Origin: JBBQIY01 sp964618405
GTDB taxonomy: Bacteria > Verrucomicrobiota > Kiritimatiellia > RFP12 > UBA3636
Length of the DNA stretch: 24,445 nt
Assembly (NCBI GenBank): GCA_964618405.1
Contig: CAZUAY010000016.1
Span: 1 to 24,445, forward strand
Reading direction: 5' to 3'
Positions 7,379-14,734 of the stretch are shown here, piece by piece. A program made the position numbers and the translations under genes. Within the stretch, counting starts at the first letter, position 1; the number at the start of each line of letters is the position of its first letter. The notes under the pieces are model-generated. The model did not search any database and was not told where the DNA came from. It saw only the letters and a program-made list of their open reading frames with translations.

Positions 7379-8749
7379 ATGCGAGCTAAAATTCGTGCCC
7401 GTGCTGCGTCAATGCCGCCGCAGCGTTCCCTGGTTGCCGCTTTTGCCTGTGCAATCTTCATCGGCACGATTCTTCTTGCCCTCCCCTTCTCGAATACCGA
7501 TGGCCAATGGCATTTTTCGACCAACGCTTTTTTTCTGGCAACAAGCGCAACGTGCGTAACGGGACTAGACCCCGTTGGCATTGGTGCCTCCCTCACTGGG
7601 TTCGGTCTCACCGTCATGCTCCTGCTCGTTGAACTCGGTGGAATTGGAATCATGACCGTCGGCACGTTTTTCTTCATCGTCATGGGTCGGCGTTTATCCC
7701 TCTCTGAAGAACGCGTCATCATGAACACGCTCGGAGAAGACACCGTCTCGAATGTAGCACGAATTATTCGTAGCACACTTCTTTTTACATTTTCATGGGA
7801 GATCCTCGGGGCGTCCGTGATTGCATGGCGGCTGCACGAAGCGTATGGCTACGCACTAGGGAAAGCAATTCCACATGCGGTCTTTATGTCAGTCATGTCG
7901 TTTTGCAATGCAGGGTTCACAATCGACTCTACAAGTATGTGCCGCTTTGCGAGCGATCCCTACATCTTGTTTCCCCTTCTGGCACTCATGATCATGGGAG
8001 GCATTGGATTTATTGTTCACACAAATGTCTTGAGTCAGTGGCCGTCACGGAAATCGAATCACAAACGCAAACGCCTGTCCCTGCACTCGCACATCGTTCT
8101 CAAAACGACAGGTTTGATCCTCGTTGTCGGTACGCTCGTGATCTTGGCATTGGAATGGTCTAACGGTTTCTCAAACCTTCCATTCGGCGAAAAAATCCTC
8201 GGCGCTCTTTTTCAAACCGCCACAGCGCGTACGACTGGATTCGCGGCCATTCCGACATCGTCCTTGCGTAATGGCTCGCTCATCGTCACCATGATCGTGA
8301 TGTTCATCGGTGCCGCTCCTGGTTCCACTGGCGGCGGCATCAAAGTGACAACAGCGGCGGTGCTGTATGCAACTATACGCGATATCATTCAAAAAAAACA
8401 AGACACCGAGATTCGATTTCGCTCTATTCCGAAACGCGTGGTGAGGAATGCAATTTCGATCGTCATTTTGAGCGTGACGATTATCAGCGTAACATTCCTC
8501 ATCCTATCCGTTACCGAGGAACAATCCGGTACATCTATGTTCGCACTGTTTTTCGAAATCGTTTCAGCCTACACAACAACGGGCCTCTCGCTTGACGTGA
8601 CGGCGACCCTGACCCTCGTCGGAAAACTTCTCATTGTCGTCTGCATGTTTCTGGGGCGACTCGGCCCCATGACCTTAGCGCTCACCATGTCGCGACATCA
8701 ATCCGGACCTGCAAAACGCTATCCGGAAGAAAATGTAATTATAGGATAA
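7379..8749 (+). CDS. trkH: TrkH/KtrB family potassium uptake membrane subunit
   Basis: The 456-residue integral membrane protein is the ion-conducting subunit of a Trk/Ktr potassium transporter. The four pore loops of the superfamily are visible in order: TSATCVTGL, SFCNAGF, TARTTGF and AYTTTGLS, each with the selectivity-filter glycine. The length is nearer to KtrB (about 450) than to E. coli TrkH (483). Hydrophobic segments run throughout, starting with LVAAFACAIFIGTILLALPF. The ATG directly abuts the dnaE stop, and GAGAGGA (7363-7369) inside the end of dnaE serves as ribosome binding site, so dnaE and trkH are probably on one transcript. The regulatory subunit follows three bases later. 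Its function depends on that subunit, which is broken here. Confidence 0.93.
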   Translation: MRAKIRARAASMPPQRSLVAAFACAIFIGTILLALPFSNTDGQWHFSTNAFFLATSATCVTGLDPVGIGASLTGFGLTVMLLLVELGGIGIMTVGTFFFIVMGRRLSLSEERVIMNTLGEDTVSNVARIIRSTLLFTFSWEILGASVIAWRLHEAYGYALGKAIPHAVFMSVMSFCNAGFTIDSTSMCRFASDPYILFPLLALMIMGGIGFIVHTNVLSQWPSRKSNHKRKRLSLHSHIVLKTTGLILVVGTLVILALEWSNGFSNLPFGEKILGALFQTATARTTGFAAIPTSSLRNGSLIVTMIVMFIGAAPGSTGGGIKVTTAAVLYATIRDIIQKKQDTEIRFRSIPKRVVRNAISIVILSVTIISVTFLILSVTEEQSGTSMFALFFEIVSAYTTTGLSLDVTATLTLVGKLLIVVCMFLGRLGPMTLALTMSRHQSGPAKRYPEENVIIG

Positions 8750-8752
8750 ACC

Positions 8753-9196
8753 ATGAAAAAGCTAAAAGTTGGTATTATTGGTGGTGGTCGTTTCGGTATG
8801 ACGCTCGCAGAGAGCTTAACGGCCAATCATGTTGATGTTACGTTGGTGGATCGCAACTGGGATGTCGTGCAATCTCTTGCAGACTCCACCATCCGCGCGG
8901 TGCATGGCGACGGAACCAATCCAGAAATCTTGCTATCCTCTGGATTCGCCGACTCGGATGTCGCCGTGGTCGCCATCTCGTCCTCGCTGGAATCTAGCAC
9001 GCTGGCGACGATCAACTGCAAAGATCTCAAGATCAAAAAAGTCATTGCAAAAGCATCGTCAGATCTCCATGGTCGCGTGCTGGAAAGAATCGGTGCAGAC
9101 ATCGTCGTCTATCCCGACCGAGACCGCGCCTTTCGGCTCGCCAAATCGCTCATCTCACGATCACCCGTCGATCTCTTTGAGATAGCAACGGGATAG
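8753..9196 (+). CDS. ktrA: KtrA/TrkA potassium uptake regulator, N-terminal RCK domain (split gene)
   Basis: The 147 residues form a complete RCK-N Rossmann domain of the cytoplasmic subunit that gates TrkH/KtrB in response to bound nucleotide. GIIGGGRFG binds the dinucleotide, TLVDRN provides the acidic residue that contacts the ribose, and HGDGTNPEIL, VIAKASSDLHGRVLERIGAD and PDRDRAFRLA are family-typical. It starts three bases after the trkH stop with AGGA (8743-8746) six bases upstream. The frame ends in TAG at 9194-9196, immediately after LFEIATG, exactly where the linker to the RCK-C domain should continue. The remainder of the family sequence appears at once in the -1 frame. It is therefore either a frameshifted gene, a sequencing error, or a natural two-protein form. 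Confidence 0.9.
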   Translation: MKKLKVGIIGGGRFGMTLAESLTANHVDVTLVDRNWDVVQSLADSTIRAVHGDGTNPEILLSSGFADSDVAVVAISSSLESSTLATINCKDLKIKKVIAKASSDLHGRVLERIGADIVVYPDRDRAFRLAKSLISRSPVDLFEIATG

Positions 9197-9201
9197 TTTC
9201 C

Positions 9202-9408
9202 GTGCCACACGCAGCCGTTGGCAAGACGCTCATCGAAGCCTCCGTGCGCCAGTCTTATGGAATCACCGTTCTGGCGATTAAACGATCTACTGAAGGCGGC
9301 AAAGGACCACGACAAACCATCATCACCACGGGCCAAGAAACCCTGCAAGACGATGATTTGCTTGTCGTCTTCGGTGCCGATGAAAGCCTCGACAAACTCA
9401 ATGGATGA
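9202..9408 (+). CDS. ktrA: KtrA/TrkA C-terminal RCK domain, separate frame
   Basis: This 68-residue frame is the TrkA-C domain that follows RCK-N in normal KtrA proteins and binds a regulatory ligand. It reads VPHAAVGKTLIEASVRQ, then YGITVLAIKR, and near the end DDDLLVVFGADESLDKL, all classic RCK-C features. The possible start is GTG at 9202, five bases after the stop of the N-terminal half. GGGA (9190-9193) lies eight bases upstream, so translational restart is conceivable. Compared with intact relatives the junction seems to lack about four linker residues, which favours a small deletion of 3n+1 bases. If the two halves are made separately they might still assemble, because RCK proteins act as oligomers; this is inference. 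Confidence 0.8.
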   Translation: MPHAAVGKTLIEASVRQSYGITVLAIKRSTEGGKGPRQTIITTGQETLQDDDLLVVFGADESLDKLNG

Positions 9409-9453
9409 TAGACTGCAAAGCGATAAACATCAATCTTGTAATCGTATCTAAAA

Positions 9454-10935
9454 CTAAATCGATAGCAGCCCGCTTAACTCAAACGCCGCGAAAGCAGCAA
9501 GCATCGAGTCAGCAGTCCCCTTAAGCGAGCGATCAGGCTGAATGATCTCGCTCGCCTTGCAAAAACGTTCTGAAAGCGTGTCGAACGACAAACCGCCAAC
9601 TGCGTTGGCAGCTCGCATGGCAGCACCGAGTCCAGCCGAATTCGAAACTGAAATCGTCTCGATTTCAGCTTGGAAAACATTGGCCAAAACTTGGCGAAAT
9701 CCACGCGATTTCGATGCCCCGCCCGTCACGCGAATGCGGGTAAAGTCCTCACCCTGCCACGCGGAATGCAGCCGCATCGACAACGCTTGCGATTCAAGCA
9801 AAGCACGGATCTTCACTGCAGGCAATTCGTTTTCAAAGTTAAATTTTACCCCCGGCTTTAAGACGAGAGGCGTCGATTCTGGCTGATAGTACGGCAACAT
9901 CATCTTGCCACCATTACCAAATACCGTGAGTGCTAACGCCTCATTGTCGAAGAAATTCCAGTCGACACCGCACTGCTCTTTCATCCGCTCCCGGGCAAGC
10001 GACCCGTTCGTAAAGCAAATGAGACTCATAAAGCCCCCAGCAGGATTGCCGAACACATGACCGCAACCAGCAGGGTCCGTTTTAAAATCCTGCATCGCGG
10101 CAAAAAACGTATCGCTTGTGCCGAGGCTGATTCCAGCGACCCCAGGTGTCGAAGCCCCCGTGCCAACAAGACTGTTCGGGTTGTCACCAGACCAGACGAC
10201 AACCGGCGTCCCCACCTTCAGCCCATACTGGGCAAACTTAGGCGAAAGCCCGCCTGCAAGGGTCGAGGAGGCAACAGCCTTCGGAAGTTTCGCTAAAAGG
10301 CCCGGTGCTGTAAATTCCGCGATTTCAGAGTCCCAAGACAAGGTTCGCAGATTGAGAAGATTCATTCCCGCACCATCACCATAGTCGATCGGAGCCGAAT
10401 GGCCAATCATTTCTGAGCACAGAAAACTGCTAACGAGATGGATGAATTTCGTGCGACGATATAACGCCGAATCTGTTTTGTAGAACTTACGGATCTGCGG
10501 GCCTGTGAACCGTTCGATAGCGGGACTTCCCGTCTCGCGGCGGAGTCGCTCACCAAAACGGTCATCAAGCTCTCGACACTCCGCCGAAGTTAAACGATCC
10601 ATCCAGATCGGCGATGTCGACCGCGTGAGCTCAAAATTTCCATCGAGATAAACCGAGCCATGCTGCTGTCCTGAGCCTGAAATTCCTACAACGTCGTTCA
10701 GCTTGATCCCTGTGTCGGCAAGCTTTCTCAATACGAGATGCAAGGCCTCAACCCACATGTGGGGGTCTGCATGAAAAATTGTTGGATCTGAATTCGTTAG
10801 ATAGCCATTCGGCGAAGCAAACTCTGGCAAGTCTTTTCCGAAATTGACACTTGCCTCAGCGACAATCGACTCTGCGCCGATTACAAGGACTTTGATGCCC
10901 TGTGTGCTTGCATCGACCCCAAGATAAAGTTTCAC
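9454..10935 (-). CDS. xylB: Xylulokinase, FGGY family, eukaryotic XYLB-like
   Basis: The 493-residue enzyme should phosphorylate D-xylulose to xylulose-5-phosphate for the pentose phosphate pathway. The FGGY N-terminal domain opens with YLGVDASTQGIKVLV (phosphate loop), then has GISGSGQQHGSVY and PIWMDRLTSAEC, which contact the sugar. The catalytic aspartate is Asp251 in WSGDNPNSLVG, followed by GISLGTSDTFF and the C-terminal ATP site VTGGASKSRG. The wording DASTQ, FGKDLPEF and SGQQHGS resembles animal XYLB more than E. coli XylB, as far as I recall. The start is GTG at 10935, with GGGAG five bases upstream overlapping the stop of the radical SAM gene, so the two genes are cotranscribed. The gene converges on the ktrA fragment; no terminator is evident in the 45-base gap. 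Confidence 0.88.
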   Translation of the reverse strand: MKLYLGVDASTQGIKVLVIGAESIVAEASVNFGKDLPEFASPNGYLTNSDPTIFHADPHMWVEALHLVLRKLADTGIKLNDVVGISGSGQQHGSVYLDGNFELTRSTSPIWMDRLTSAECRELDDRFGERLRRETGSPAIERFTGPQIRKFYKTDSALYRRTKFIHLVSSFLCSEMIGHSAPIDYGDGAGMNLLNLRTLSWDSEIAEFTAPGLLAKLPKAVASSTLAGGLSPKFAQYGLKVGTPVVVWSGDNPNSLVGTGASTPGVAGISLGTSDTFFAAMQDFKTDPAGCGHVFGNPAGGFMSLICFTNGSLARERMKEQCGVDWNFFDNEALALTVFGNGGKMMLPYYQPESTPLVLKPGVKFNFENELPAVKIRALLESQALSMRLHSAWQGEDFTRIRVTGGASKSRGFRQVLANVFQAEIETISVSNSAGLGAAMRAANAVGGLSFDTLSERFCKASEIIQPDRSLKGTADSMLAAFAAFELSGLLSI

Positions 10936-10944
10936 GTTAGCTCC

Positions 10945-11850
10945 CTACCGTTTGCTAGTCAAATTTCCGATCTTAACTCGGGTAAAACCGGATTGCTTCG
11001 CCATCATTTCCGCACGATAAATCGTGGCGGTAGGCGTTGGAGGCTCGTTAAAGCCTCCTGTCGGGAAATAAGCGTTGAAATGTATCGGTGTGTCCTTACC
11101 TAGCTCGGTTCCAATCCAGTCGAGAAGCGCCTGAATCATTTCAGGTGAATCATTGCGATTCGGAATAATCAAGTTCGTGATTTCGAGATGCCCGCCAACA
11201 ACCTGCTTAAAATAGCGGCAGCTCTCCAAAACAGGCTGAAGTTTACCGCCACAAATTGATGAATAGAAATCATCCGAAAAGGCTTTGATGTCGATGTTGG
11301 CGGCATCGATCAACGGATACAGATTAGCACGCGGTTCTGCGCTGATGTAACCGTTACTCACGAGCACTGTACCCAAACCCGCTTTGCGAGCGAGCTTCGC
11401 AATATCAACCATGTACTCGAAAAAAACCGTCGGTTCATTGTAGGTGAAAGCCACGGAGCTACACCCTGCGTTTAGTGCGAGGTCAACAAGGTCAGCAGGG
11501 GCAATATATTTCAACTTGCGTTCACGCGCTGCGCCAGCGCGAGAAAGCTGATCGTTCTGACAGAATTTACACGTAAAATTGCAACCATACGTTCCAATTG
11601 AAAACGTCTTCGTCCCTGACTGGTACCACGCCAGTGGTTTCTTTTCAATCGGGTCTACCTGCAGAGCAGCTGTGCGTCCATACGTTTCTGCGATAAGCGT
11701 GCCGTCGACATTGGTTCGAACGCCACAAGCGCCAGTTTTACCCCGTTCGATAAAGCAATTTCGGGGGCAGAGTTCACACACTGCCACACCGGCACTAAAA
11801 GCGCGATAATATCCAGCACGGACTTTTACTGACTGATTTTTCTTCATCAC
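10945..11850 (-). CDS. amrS: AmmeMemoRadiSam system radical SAM enzyme (AmrS-like)
   Basis: The 301-residue radical SAM protein carries the cluster motif GTYGCNFTCKFCQN with Cys90, Cys94 and Cys97. The N-terminal zone CELCPRNCFIERGKTGACGVR has four further cysteines, typical of the pyruvate formate-lyase activating enzyme-like AmrS group. The AFTYNEPTVFFEY and NIDIKAF segments are also family markers. Members usually occur with MEMO and AMMECR1 proteins, and their substrate is unknown to me. Neither partner is visible here; the gene is instead joined to xylB, whose ribosome binding site overlaps the stop codon. Two starts are possible: GTG at 11850 and ATG at 11847. Neither has a good Shine-Dalgarno. 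The upstream leader carries a 9-base tandem repeat. Confidence 0.82.
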   Translation of the reverse strand: MMKKNQSVKVRAGYYRAFSAGVAVCELCPRNCFIERGKTGACGVRTNVDGTLIAETYGRTAALQVDPIEKKPLAWYQSGTKTFSIGTYGCNFTCKFCQNDQLSRAGAARERKLKYIAPADLVDLALNAGCSSVAFTYNEPTVFFEYMVDIAKLARKAGLGTVLVSNGYISAEPRANLYPLIDAANIDIKAFSDDFYSSICGGKLQPVLESCRYFKQVVGGHLEITNLIIPNRNDSPEMIQALLDWIGTELGKDTPIHFNAYFPTGGFNEPPTPTATIYRAEMMAKQSGFTRVKIGNLTSKR

Positions 11851-11859
11851 GAGTTTTTG

Positions 11860-11885
11860 ACAGGGTTACAAGATTAACAAGATTG
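11860..11885. repeat. Nine-base tandem repeat ahead of amrS
   Basis: ACAAGATTA (11868-11876) is followed directly by ACAAGATTG (11877-11885), and a related unit ACAGGGTT precedes them at 11860. On the minus strand this reads as repeated TTAATCTTGT just upstream of the radical SAM gene. Strings of this type ending in TTTTTGACAGG are, as I remember, widely dispersed between bacterial genes. Its role is unknown. Confidence 0.5.
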
Positions 11886-11938
11886 AAGCGTACGAGCGAG
11901 TAGAGGCTCTAGCCTATTCCAGCGCCCTTCTCCATCGG

Positions 11939-11964
11939 TGTGCGGCACCTGAAGTTGCCGCACA
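11939..11964 (-). terminator. Hairpin downstream of ahcY
   Basis: TGTGCGGCA (11939-11947) and TGCCGCACA (11956-11964) form a perfect nine-base-pair stem with an eight-base loop. It lies nine bases beyond the ahcY stop in the direction of transcription. There is no T-tract after it on the minus strand, so it may stabilise the mRNA end or need a helper rather than being a classical intrinsic terminator. Confidence 0.55.
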
Positions 11965-11973
11965 TCCAAATGA

Positions 11974-13368
11974 CTAGTAGCGGTAGGCGTCAGCTTTATA
12001 TGGGCCATCGACTGGAATGCCGACATACTTCGACTGACGCTCTGTGAGCTGCGTCAGCTTCGCGCCGAGTTGCCCGAGATGGAGCCTTGCGACTTCCTCG
12101 TCTAGCTTCTTATCGATCATGTACACGCCTGGCTCCCGACCACCGCTCCACAGATCCATCTGTGCGAGTACTTGATTCGTGAAGGAGCACGACATCACGA
12201 AACTAGGATGCCCCGTCGCACATCCCAAGTTGACGAGCCGGCCTTCCGCCAGCAAGTAGATGCAATGTCCATCAGGAAAGGTAAACTTGTCGAGCTGTGG
12301 CTTGATGTTTGTATGTACAACGCCCGGCCAAGCCTTGAGCTTGGCAACTTGGATTTCGTCATCGAAGTGACCAATGTTGCAGACGATCGTCTGATCGCGC
12401 ATCTTCGACATGTGCTCAGCGGTGATGATGTCGCAAACACCCGTCGTCGTGACGAAAATGTTCGCATGGGGAAGCGCGTCTTCCACAGTCGTAACCTTGT
12501 ATCCTGCCATGCAAGCCTGCAGGGCGCAGATCGGGTCGATCTCGGAAACCCAGACTTGTGCGCGGTGATTTTTCAAAATCTCTGCACAGCCTTTGCCGAC
12601 ATCGCCGTAGCCGCAGACGAACGCAATTTTTCCAGCGACCATCACGTCCGTCGCGCGCTTAATGCCGTCGACAAGGGACTCACGACATCCGTAGATATTA
12701 TCGAATTTTGATTTCGTAACGGCGTCGTTCACGTTGATAGCGGGAACGAGCAACTCGCCCTTTTCAGCCATCTTGTAAAGGCGGTGCACGCCTGTTGTGG
12801 TCTCTTCAGAAACACCCTTCCAGCACGCAACCGCCCGATGGAAGAAACCCGGCATCGCCTTGATGCGCTCGCGAATGACGTCGCGTAAGATTCCTGCCTC
12901 TTCGCTCTCTACTTCGCCATCGAGGGTCGATGGATCGTTCTCGGCGTTGTAGCCCATGTGCAGAATTAGCGTGGCATCACCCCCATCGTCGACGATCAAT
13001 TCAGGACCTGTTTCGCCCGCCCACGTCAACGCGTCAAGGGTGCAATCCCAATATTCACGAAGCGTTTCGCCCTTCCAGGCGAAGACCGGTGTCCCGCCAG
13101 CAGCAATGGCTGCTGCGGCATGGTCTTGTGTCGAAAAAATGTTGCACGAGGCCCAACGGACTTCTGCGCCGAGTTCCTGGAGCGTCTCGATCAGCACGGC
13201 TGTCTGGATGGTCATGTGAAGGCTGCCCGTGATGCGAGCGCCTGCCAGCGGTTTCTCCGAACCGTATTTCGCGCGCGTCGCCATCAGACCGGGCATCTCA
13301 TGCTCCGCGATGTCGATCTCTGCCCTGCCCCATCCTGCAAGATTGATGTCTTTAACTTTGTAGTCCAT
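11974..13368 (-). CDS. ahcY: S-adenosylhomocysteine hydrolase
   Basis: The 464-residue cytosolic enzyme splits S-adenosylhomocysteine into adenosine and homocysteine and so relieves product inhibition of methyltransferases. The N-terminal substrate domain has ARITGSLHMTIQTAVLIETL and EVRWASCNIFSTQDHAAAAI. NNVNDAVTKSKFDN-like sequence (INVNDAVTKSKFDN) and YGCRESLVDGIKRAT hold the catalytic lysine and aspartate. GKIAFVCGYGDVGKG binds NAD, and the protein ends in PYKADAYRY, the family tail that reaches the neighbouring subunit. The frame stays open 36 residues further upstream, but AGGAG (13374-13378) five bases before the ATG at 13368 fixes the start. It lies 14 bases after the acyltransferase stop in the same operon and is followed by a hairpin. 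Confidence 0.97.
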   Translation of the reverse strand: MDYKVKDINLAGWGRAEIDIAEHEMPGLMATRAKYGSEKPLAGARITGSLHMTIQTAVLIETLQELGAEVRWASCNIFSTQDHAAAAIAAGGTPVFAWKGETLREYWDCTLDALTWAGETGPELIVDDGGDATLILHMGYNAENDPSTLDGEVESEEAGILRDVIRERIKAMPGFFHRAVACWKGVSEETTTGVHRLYKMAEKGELLVPAINVNDAVTKSKFDNIYGCRESLVDGIKRATDVMVAGKIAFVCGYGDVGKGCAEILKNHRAQVWVSEIDPICALQACMAGYKVTTVEDALPHANIFVTTTGVCDIITAEHMSKMRDQTIVCNIGHFDDEIQVAKLKAWPGVVHTNIKPQLDKFTFPDGHCIYLLAEGRLVNLGCATGHPSFVMSCSFTNQVLAQMDLWSGGREPGVYMIDKKLDEEVARLHLGQLGAKLTQLTERQSKYVGIPVDGPYKADAYRY

Positions 13369-13382
13369 AGTTACTCCTAATT

Positions 13383-14345
13383 TTATTTTGTAGAATTCGT
13401 TTGCGTTTCCGTCTTGGCATTCACAGGCTCCATGATAACGGGATCGAGAACCCAGCGCTTGTTGTACCAAAACCACTGCTCAGGTGTTGCATGAATGGCC
13501 GTGTCGATTTTCGAGATCACCTCCTCGGTGATTCGCTTAATTTCGGTGTCCTTATCGACCATCAAGTCCGGCCAGATTTCATCGTGGACTTCAAGGGTGA
13601 AATGACTCCACCCCTTCCTGCGGATCATGATGGGAACGACAGGCACCTTGGCAGAATAGGCAAACGACGCCATGCCACGCGCCAAATTTGCGGCGCCACC
13701 TAAGAATGGCACCATGATATCGGGCGTAAACGACCGCGTATCGGGCAGGATTGCAAAGATCTGACCCGACCGAATCCGTGTCATGATTTGTCGAAGCGTC
13801 CCACTCCCCCGCTCGATGATATCCATGCCGTGTCCGGAACGTTGCTTGTTGATCAAATCATTCATCAACACATTCCGCTGTTTACCAGCCACACTAAAAA
13901 TAGGGAGACCGGACAGATAGCATCCGGAACCCGCAAGATCCCAGTTCCCCATGTGCGGCAAGGCGAGGATCAGCCCCCGCCCTTCGGCTTTGACCATAAC
14001 GGCACGTAGTTTCTCGATGGTCTGCTCCAGCTCCGGCATCATTTCTTGCAGATCGGCAAGATTAAATTTGCCGACCCTCAACATCTCGACAGCGTTGAAA
14101 ACCGTATTCCGAAAAGAAAGCCAGCAAATTCGTTTGACGTCTCTTGCGGAAAGGGATTCACCAAAGACAAGCCACACGCGCCTTGCAGCCTCGTGCCGTC
14201 TTTTAGTCGCAAGCCAATACGCAATTTTGCCAACCACAAAGGCTACCGCTAGCGCCCACCGATAAGGCAATGCAGTAAGCAAAGCCCCAAGAGTTTTGAC
14301 GAAACGGTATTCGAGCCTATGACGGAATTTCGGCTTTACGCTCAT
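13383..14345 (-). CDS. LpxL/HtrB-type lysophospholipid acyltransferase
   Basis: The 320-residue protein belongs to the lipid A biosynthesis acyltransferase family, which adds secondary acyl chains to lipid A at the inner membrane. A hydrophobic segment near residues 25-46 anchors it. The catalytic H-x4-D motif is present as HMGNWD (His131, Asp136), followed by a GKQRN segment, an ERGSGTLRQIM loop, ILPDTRS and the C-terminal WFWYNKRW. A longer in-frame reading begins 31 codons upstream but would lie wholly inside rsfS. The ATG at 14345 overlaps the rsfS stop by one base (TAATG), so translational coupling decides the start. The family points to an outer membrane with lipopolysaccharide; some homologues act on other lipids. 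Confidence 0.85.
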   Translation of the reverse strand: MSVKPKFRHRLEYRFVKTLGALLTALPYRWALAVAFVVGKIAYWLATKRRHEAARRVWLVFGESLSARDVKRICWLSFRNTVFNAVEMLRVGKFNLADLQEMMPELEQTIEKLRAVMVKAEGRGLILALPHMGNWDLAGSGCYLSGLPIFSVAGKQRNVLMNDLINKQRSGHGMDIIERGSGTLRQIMTRIRSGQIFAILPDTRSFTPDIMVPFLGGAANLARGMASFAYSAKVPVVPIMIRRKGWSHFTLEVHDEIWPDLMVDKDTEIKRITEEVISKIDTAIHATPEQWFWYNKRWVLDPVIMEPVNAKTETQTNSTK

Positions 14346-14665
14346 TACTTCAGCCAGAGAGACTCGATATCGTAATATTCTCGCGCATCGGGGAGGAATA
14401 GATGCACGATGACGTCGTACAGGTCTAGCACGATCCATGCGCTCTCGGAGTCGCCCGAGACGCGGACCGAGTTATCGCCAGCCTTTTTCATGTCACGCTG
14501 CACCGTTCCGGCCAACGCTTTGAGATGCGGAGACGAATTTGCCGATGCTACAATAATGATATCAGCCAAGGTAGATTTCCCCGTCACGTCGAACACCTTC
14601 AGGTCTTCGGCTTTTCGATCTTGCAATATCTCGACTATTTTATTTGATGTCTCTTGTGCGTTGAT
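14345..14665 (-). CDS. rsfS: Ribosomal silencing factor RsfS, probable AUC start
   Basis: RsfS binds ribosomal protein uL14 and blocks subunit joining when nutrients are short. The body reads RKAEDLKVFDVTGKSTLADIIIVASANSS, then a helix, SAWIVLDLYDVIVHLFLP and YYDIESLW, all family-typical. The only standard start in frame is TTG at 14626, which gives 93 residues but removes the conserved first helix. Upstream the frame continues as NAQETSNKIVEILQ back to an ATC codon at 14665-14663. The strong Shine-Dalgarno GAAAGGTGG (14680-14672) ends six bases before that ATC. Homologues often begin MNAQE-like, so I take ATC as the initiator, giving 106 residues. An in-frame TAG 11 codons further up rules out longer forms. 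The stop overlaps the acyltransferase start by one base. Confidence 0.85.
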   Translation of the reverse strand: MNAQETSNKIVEILQDRKAEDLKVFDVTGKSTLADIIIVASANSSPHLKALAGTVQRDMKKAGDNSVRVSGDSESAWIVLDLYDVIVHLFLPDAREYYDIESLWLK

Positions 14666-14684
14666 AGTACGCCACCTTTCTCTT

Positions 14685-14699
14685 TTCTAGAATCTAGAA
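14685..14699. promoter_or_regulatory. 15-base palindrome ahead of rsfS
   Basis: TTCTAGAATCTAGAA is a perfect dyad with seven-base arms around one central base. It lies four bases upstream of the rsfS Shine-Dalgarno and about 35 bases after the uxaC stop. The arms are too close for a good RNA hairpin, so a DNA-binding site is more likely. No protein is identified. Confidence 0.35.
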
Positions 14700-14734
14700 T
14701 CGTTTTTTTTAAATTTGAATCGTCCTGGCTTCAA

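Noticed and set aside
9178..9204. Programmed -1 frameshift joining the KtrA halves
   Set aside because: The overlap of the two frames is only 9181-9196 and contains no slippery heptamer of the X-XXY-YYZ type; a deletion or reinitiation explains it better.
13369..13476. 36-residue N-terminal extension of AhcY
   Set aside because: It would overlap the acyltransferase gene, and AGGAG directly precedes the ATG at 13368, where the family sequence begins.
14346..14438. 31-residue extension of the acyltransferase
   Set aside because: It lies entirely within rsfS in another frame, is rich in arginine and proline, and the TAATG overlap supports the start at 14345.
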